Below are positions 30,541 through 36,599 of a stretch of DNA of 36,599 nt, in pieces; the stretch's first letter is position 1, and each line of letters starts with the position of its first letter. Source of the stretch: Trachelipus rathkii (taxonomy: Eukaryota; Arthropoda; Malacostraca; Isopoda; Trachelipodidae); contig JABUQX010061807.1 in assembly GCA_015478945.1 (NCBI GenBank), positions 1 to 36,599 of the forward strand, written 5' to 3'. The notes under the pieces are model-generated. The model saw only the letters and a list, made by a program, of their open reading frames with translations, was not told where the DNA came from and made no database searches. Made by a program: the position numbers and the translations under genes.

Positions 30541-33500
30541 TGCCATTTTTTATAGGCTTAAATATATTAGCATGCATATATGTTAATATATAGAAAAAAA
30601 ATTATTTAACATATTCTGCCTAAAAAAAATAAAAAATAAAATACATTACAATTATATCACAATGGATAAATTTGTAATTTAAAGAGGCACGCCTTTTAGC
30701 TTGATATTAAATTATAAATTACTCTTTAGAATATCTAGGAATAAAATCACTAACACATTGAGAACTAGAATAGTACTGTTTGAAGTAATGTTTAAATTGT
30801 GTTAAGGCAATGGCAATTAGCTATATATTATCGTCCCTTAAGTATTTTCTATATATATATGGCACCTTATTGATATATTATAAATCAGTATGTGAAATGA
30901 AGTCTTCCTGAATCTGCCGTAGATAACCAACTGTTAGAATAAACTCGTTTTTGTTTTGGATATTGGTAAATATATATTACATTATCTTAAAATATAATGA
31001 AATATTATATGACAATCATCCAAATATATTTTGAATTTTATTATAAGTTGTCAATTTAGCTGTAAAGCACTGTAACAACTCATTAATAGAAGATATCACA
31101 GGAGACAAAGGCTCTATATTCATTTACGATTGGCCTAAATCACATTTTATTTTAACATCAATTCTATTGTTAGTATTAATATATAATTTCAAAAAATTAA
31201 AAGGACCTTCTGTAAATTATGCGTGTTAATTAGGCCTATATGAGTCAAAGTAGAGTGTTTTTATTAAGATATTCATTTATTTAATTTAAGACTCATTCGT
31301 TTAAATATATAAAGACTTTATTGAACTCATAGGTGCTTTTTATTGTCTCTTTTAACCGTTATTTTTTTAGTAACACAATTTTAGCTAAGTGAAGAAAATT
31401 TATTTTCATAATACAAAATAATTTAAAAATAAACGTGATTATAATGTAGTTTTGAACAATTAAATATGGCTGACATTTATTATTCGAAAATAATAGTTGT
31501 TGACCTCATATAATTATATTACTTTGATCTCTGTTAGATACTCCAATGTATCTTTAGCTGTTTCACGAAGCATGATACGCAGATTCGTGATATATTATTT
31601 TCTCGTATATTTGTTAAAATTTCAGAGTTGAAGCTGGTGATGTACTGGTACTTTACTGTATACAGCATTTACTATAATTCAAGTGGAGGTATCTCAAAAA
31701 TTGCAAATCTATGTAATTTTCTGCTTGATCATGATCCAATTTAAGTTATTTATACAAATACATTGTGGATATGAAGCTGAAACTCGATGCTGTAATAATA
31801 CTTTTTTCAACTTTTTGACGTGAATGTAATACAGCAGATACATTTCTGGGGAGGAGCTGTCAAATTGGTGTGTCGTTATCTGAGTTTTTTCGTGTTATGA
31901 TAAGGAGTAGTAAAAGTATAGTGAATGAATAAATTATTGTTATAACATTTTAGTCAGTTCAGCTAATCACCAGCTGAAGCAAAAAAAATTGCGGAAGTCA
32001 TTTATTGTAACTACAGTGAAGCTCAAGTTACTCAATATATTTATAAATCATGTAGTAAAAGTCGTAGCGACTTTGAATTTGTAATGAGGATGCTCAATAC
32101 ATTGGCTGATTAATAAGAAAAATGGAGTATACAGTGAATAAATCATATAAGTAATAATCAATATATCCAAGGCCAAATTTACTTTCCACTGCTATGGTAC
32201 TTCTCTAATCGCTTAAATATAGTTGTATAATGCTATGATCTTAGTTACTTGATATTGCTATAGTAAAATTAACTGTTGGCTACATGTGTAAGTGAGATTG
32301 TGCTAGGATAAGATTGTGTGTTACAGTAGAGATAATACGAAGCCCAGTGGCTGATGTGAAATACCTGAGTCAATGAGAAATTCTGGAAGATTCAGGATTC
32401 TGGAAAATGCTATTGGTTTCCAGTGAATTGCAGTAACTTGGCGAAGTACTGATTGAATGGTGTCAGATAAGTTCCATGGTTCCACATTTTTCTCATGAGT
32501 GGGTCGGTCTCTTATGTGCAAATTGTTTTATTTAATATTTTATTTCTACATATTTATAAATCATAGTTATGGAATAACTATTATTGATTCAGAACAAACT
32601 AAGGCCACTCAAGGAACAGTCATGCATTTCTAACTTACGTCAGCATAAAAGGTAATAATCCTTATAAAATCTAATTATTGCTAGTTTATCATTGTCACAG
32701 TATTATATCTCTATATACTTTGAGCCTTCACGAACATCTTCAACTAAAACTTATCAATCTGGATATGAGAGTTACATCTCAGTCACGATTGAAATGGTGT
32801 TAGAAATTGTATAAATAAAACAATAGAGACAGAAAAACATGTCGCGTCTTGTATTTTTCATATATGAGACCCTTATTTACAGGTTAAGGTACTTACTCTA
32901 AGTGAATTTTTTTATTTTTTTATAGAATTCTATTTACTCAATGCCACGTAATTAGTGTACTATAAATGCAAAGGACTTAATAGTGCTTATTGGAGATATG
33001 ATACTGTTACCGTGTCGTGGTAGGGAGTGTCGTTTTACATGCGGATATTAGTACGAGAATAAACACGCACTCATCTTTCACACTCACACGCTCTGCTCAA
33101 CTCCCTTCACCTAGACGTTCCACTGACCCCTCGTGTCCTCGCGATACTCCCCGTGATATCAAATTTTCGAATCCAACAATCAGTGAATATAACCAACTTA
33201 TTCGTTCTCGTATTATTTATCAATACCTCTACTAGAATTAAAAAATTAATAACTCATATAATCTGAATAAAACAGAAAATATTGTAATATCAATCGTCAT
33301 ATAACTATTATTACAATATTGAGAACTGGAGAGGTGAAGCAGAATTTCATGAGTATCATATAAACTTATGTGAAAGATAAATCAGTAATGGGTAACTTAA
33401 ATAGGGTGATTATAATGTAGACGAAAATGTGTGCTTTGGTGAACTGATATAAACTATTAAACATTGCTATGATATTTTATTCCCTGCTTTTTAGCAAGTA

Positions 33501-33660
33501 CTCACTAAATTAAAATTCATTTTACGCTTATATATCCACAAACAGACTATTGCACAATTATGGTAAGATACTATATATCAGCACTTTATAATAAGAAGAG
33601 GTAATATATAATCTATACTAAGCTTATATAGCGTACGTAGGTACAAGGTAAGGAAGCATA
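30541..33660. other. AT-rich sequence, no recognised gene
   Basis: Open frames at 32321-32521 (minus) and 33017-33235 (plus) have mixed composition but no motif I know, and no splice or promoter context. The patch around 33010-33160 is somewhat richer in C and G. Nothing else stands out. Confidence 0.45.
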
Positions 33661-33677
33661 CAAAGCGGTGTTCCAAC

Positions 33678-33777
33678 CAGTGGGGCGCAGACTCGGATAT
33701 TAATGAAAAATTATTTTTCGCGCCGGCACCGGCGCCGCTCGGGAGATAAGCAGCAGTGCAGCTAATCCTACGCTCAG
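33678..33777. other. GC-rich island with a palindrome, possible small MITE
   Basis: CAGTGGGGCGCAG starts the island and resembles hAT Tip100-type termini. GCGCCGG-CA-CCGGCGC at 33720-33735 is a perfect 7-bp inverted repeat. Flanks GTTCCAAC (33670-33677) and GTTCCAGA (33778-33785) agree at six of eight positions, as a decayed 8-bp target duplication might, but the right terminus is not a clear inverted copy of the left one. Confidence 0.25.
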
Positions 33778-33869
33778 CGTTCCAGAGAAGCTTGCCTAGT
33801 GTATACACAGAATATCAAATATCAGGCCTACGCATTCAATTCATTGATTTTTAAAAAATTATTTGAACA

Positions 33870-33945
33870 TTGAAGATGGAGAAGGAGAGAAAGAAGGAGT
33901 AGAGAGGGAGGAAGGGAGAAAGAGAGAGAGAGTGCAGAAGAGTAA
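33870..33945 (+). repeat. Purine-rich (GA)n tract
   Basis: GAGAAGGAGAGAAAGAAGGAG-type imperfect purine repeat. Confidence 0.85.
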
Positions 33946-34614
33946 ACGAAATGAGTGTGAAAGAAAAACTATTTATAAGCTATAAGCCTAAAGGCTTGTA
34001 AGGTATCAACTGCCATTATAAGCTCTGAAATAATACTCTGAAATAATGCGAAAAATAGAAGAAATGATATATATAAATTAGCTCTATTTAAATAAGGTGG
34101 AGCTCAGGTCTTATACAAACTTCATAAATAGACTTCTCCTAGTAGATAGTTCTCGAGACTATACTACTTAATATTCTAGTTCATTTTTTATAGTCATAGA
34201 TAGTTTGAACTCCACTCCTTCAATTTGAGCAGGTTAGATAAAATTTTAATGAATTTATTTTAAATAGGTTGGAAAAGTTTTTAAAAGACTCAAAAAGGAA
34301 TTTCAGGTTAATTTTAGGTATATAAATATATATATAGGTAAGGTTATCTCAGTATAATGCCAATTATAACTGATTTATATACATTAGGGTAAGTATTAGA
34401 ACATAATAAGCTACCAGATGTCTTGTATATTGATCACAGTTCTTTATAGTTATCTTGTCTATATATATATATATATAACTAACAATGAATACAGTTCAAC
34501 ACCTGTTACAACGAGCTGTTATGAACAACATATCAAATACATACATTCAATATCACATACTAAATATTAATTTATTTACTTTAGATATTTCCAAGCTTGT
34601 AAGATTACCTTTGT
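33946..34614. other. No gene seen
   Basis: AT-rich unique sequence with a short (TA) run at about 34460-34478. Confidence 0.5.
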
Positions 34615-34774
34615 AACTAACCTATATATATTATATATATATATATTATATATATTATAATATATATATAATATTTAATGATATACAATATATGTATTCA
34701 AATTTAAATAATAATCTGGCCCCTCCCTATAGAATCACATATATAGACAAATCATGTATATTAATATATATATA

Positions 34775-34815
<41 letters not shown>

Positions 34816-34950
34816 AATATATATATATATATTATATTTAACTATATTATATTATATATTATAATATAATATTAAATATATATATATATATTATATATAT
34901 ATATATAATTATATTATAAATTATAATTTAATTATATATATATCATAGTC
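34615..34950. repeat. (AT)n tracts
   Basis: TA repeats at about 34620-34690 and 34765-34950 with a short unique spacer. Confidence 0.9.
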
Positions 34951-35295
34951 TCAATTGCCTAGATAATGTGTACTATGTGAAAATTCTTAGGTTCGTATTT
35001 TCATATTTTAATAAATTATATATATCTATAATATCGGTTTCCTACATTAGCTACACAAGTGTGCTCATAAAGTGTTCACCTTATTTTTTTTTTCTTAGAG
35101 TTAATAATAATTTTCTCTTTATAGAATTAAAATAATTCTATTTATTTTTCAAACTTTTATTGTAGTGTTATTGTTTTGTGTTGCTTATGTGGTTTGGATA
35201 GGTTAACGAGAACTCATGTTTTGAGCACAGCTAAAACTAATTTGTGCATTCTCTTCATGCATACCTCGCTCGACACATTAGCTATAATAGATGTG
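34951..35295. other. No gene seen
   Basis: AT-rich unique sequence. No recognised motif. Confidence 0.5.
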
Positions 35296-35299
35296 GTAG

Positions 35300-36599
35300 A
35301 CCATCGAGTAAATCACTGATATAAATCAGTAAATCAGTAATTCAGTTAATAAATCGTTATATCAGTATCTCTAGTAAATCAGTGATTAAAATTCAAGGTT
35401 AAATAATCAGTGTAAAATCAGTTATAGCGCTAATTTATCAGATTAATTCAAATCATGCCTTTCTAGACCATCCATTCTATCCTTTCACATGATCTAATTG
35501 ATCTATTGATCTTAATTCTGATCTATTTAGATTCTATTTGGATCTATAATTTGATCTTAGATTCAAGGTCTATATATTTGTATTATTATGATAGTATATA
35601 TATATAATAATATTATATCATTCAAAAACTTTTTAATTATTTTTTGTTTTTGTTTTCTTATTAACATTTTTGTTTATATTTTACTAAATTTTCATGATTT
35701 TTAATTAAACAAATTTTGTTTTTAGCATATTTTTACATACCCTAAAGCTAGTTAAATCAGTAAATCGTAATCAGTTTAATTAAGCATTAAATACTCAGTA
35801 AATCAATAGTACATACAGCCACTCACCTTACCTTAACTTATTCGTGATCCATTGATCTATTGAAGATCGATCTTAATGATCTATGATCTTTTGATTCAAG
35901 TCTATATTTTGTATAACATATCTCAAAATTTTTTATTTATTTTGTTATGTTTTCTTTAAAACAATTTTGTTATTTTAACTAATTTTATCTTTCATTTTAT
36001 AGTTATACATACTGTAAAAAAATTTTGCATTTATATTATATTACATTACTCTACTAATAAAGCAGTTAAAAATCAGTAATAATCAGTAAATCTCAAGTAA
36101 AGCAGTAAATCTAAGTGTAATATCATAATAAGATACCATTCCAGCCACTCCTTCATATTGTGCCTACCCATTCGTGATCCCATTGATTAACTGATCTATT
36201 TTGATCTATTGATTCAAGTCATTTTTGGTATAACATATCTCAAAATTTTTTTATTTATTTTGTTTTATTAACTTTTAAAAAATTGCATTTTACATTACTC
36301 TAGTAGAGCGAGTTAAATCAGAATAAATCTCAGTGTAAATATCGCAATATATAAGTTCTCATTCCAGCCACCCTCCTACCCATTCGTGATCATTGATCTA
36401 TTGATCTTATTGATCTATATATATCTATTGATTCAAGTCATATTTTCTATTTAAAATTGTTATGTTTTACATACTCTAAAAGCAGTAATCAGTAAATCAG
36501 TTAATTAACCTCTCACTTTACCTATTCCTTCCATGATCTATTGATCTATTGATCTTAAAATTAGATCATAATTAGATCTATTATGATCTATAATAAGTC
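35300..36599. repeat. Tandem satellite-like array, variable unit, continues past the window
   Basis: The same ordered words recur: a TAAATCAGTAAATCAG block, ATTCGTGATC (about 35840, 36170, 36382), GATCTATTGATCT, GATTCAAG (about 35560, 35893, 36211, 36430), ACATATCTCAAAATTTTT, and a TACAT.CTCTAA word before the next TAAATCAG block. Anchor spacings are about 330, 318 and 219 bases, so units shorten towards the right edge by internal deletions. Within units, 8-9-bp sub-repeats (AAATCAGT, TTGATCTA) are themselves tandem. At least four units are present. Confidence 0.85.

Noticed and set aside
33578..33808. hAT transposase C-terminus on the minus strand
   Set aside because: A faint resemblance of a short serine/phenylalanine stretch to hATC regions was considered, but too few positions agree.

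Overview
This is a metazoan nuclear window, very AT-rich and saturated with simple sequence repeats: (AT)n, (AAT)n and (CT)n tracts recur every few kilobases. It contains no intact protein-coding gene that I can recognise. The repeat load and the transposon types suggest an invertebrate, possibly a decapod crustacean or another microsatellite-rich arthropod or mollusc. That assignment is inference from composition only. No bacterial-style gene, operon, rRNA, canonical tRNA or CRISPR array was seen.

Layout. 1-6.7 kb: AT-rich sequence without a recognised gene, with an (AT)n field at 2.6-3.0 kb. 6.68-6.94 kb: one ATG-less open frame of 86 codons. 7.0-7.7 kb: a 706-bp non-autonomous hAT-type element with a perfect 8-bp target duplication. 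8.1-9.0 kb: (AT)n and (GA)n tracts and a tRNA-derived SINE copy. 9.06-10.16 kb: a less AT-rich, pyrimidine-biased block that could be a promoter/5' exon, with a possible 16-codon first exon ending in a consensus splice donor. 10.17-12.4 kb: a decayed ZBED/SCAND3-type hAT transposase pseudogene on the minus strand with one recognisable terminus. 12.5-16.5 kb: (AT)n fields, a roughly 630-bp polypyrimidine tract and two further SINE-like copies. 17.0-18.6 kb: a decayed Ty3/gypsy retroelement on the minus strand in which the integrase C-terminus lies directly upstream of the reverse transcriptase start, the domain order of Gmr1-like elements. 18.76-19.1 kb: a 174-bp tandem duplication. 19.4-25.4 kb: AT-rich filler with (CT)n and (AT)n tracts. 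25.43-26.1 kb: a compact promoter-like block with paired CRE sites, GC-rich tandem modules and a TATA box, possibly a solo LTR. 26.6-27.03 kb: a full-length tRNA-SINE with a perfect 10-bp stem-loop in its tail, plus a second, tail-only copy. 27.0-35.2 kb: more AT-rich filler with a small GC-rich palindromic island at 33.68-33.78 kb. 35.3-36.6 kb: the start of a tandem satellite whose anchor spacing shrinks towards the window edge.

Nothing here forms a pathway. The content is a layered transposon graveyard in a microsatellite-dense intergenic or intronic region. The most informative signals are the hAT element with its target duplication, the Gmr1-order retroelement remnant, SINE copies whose module ends abut microsatellites, and the CRE-rich promoter/LTR candidate. 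All domain calls are by eye from motifs. No search was run.
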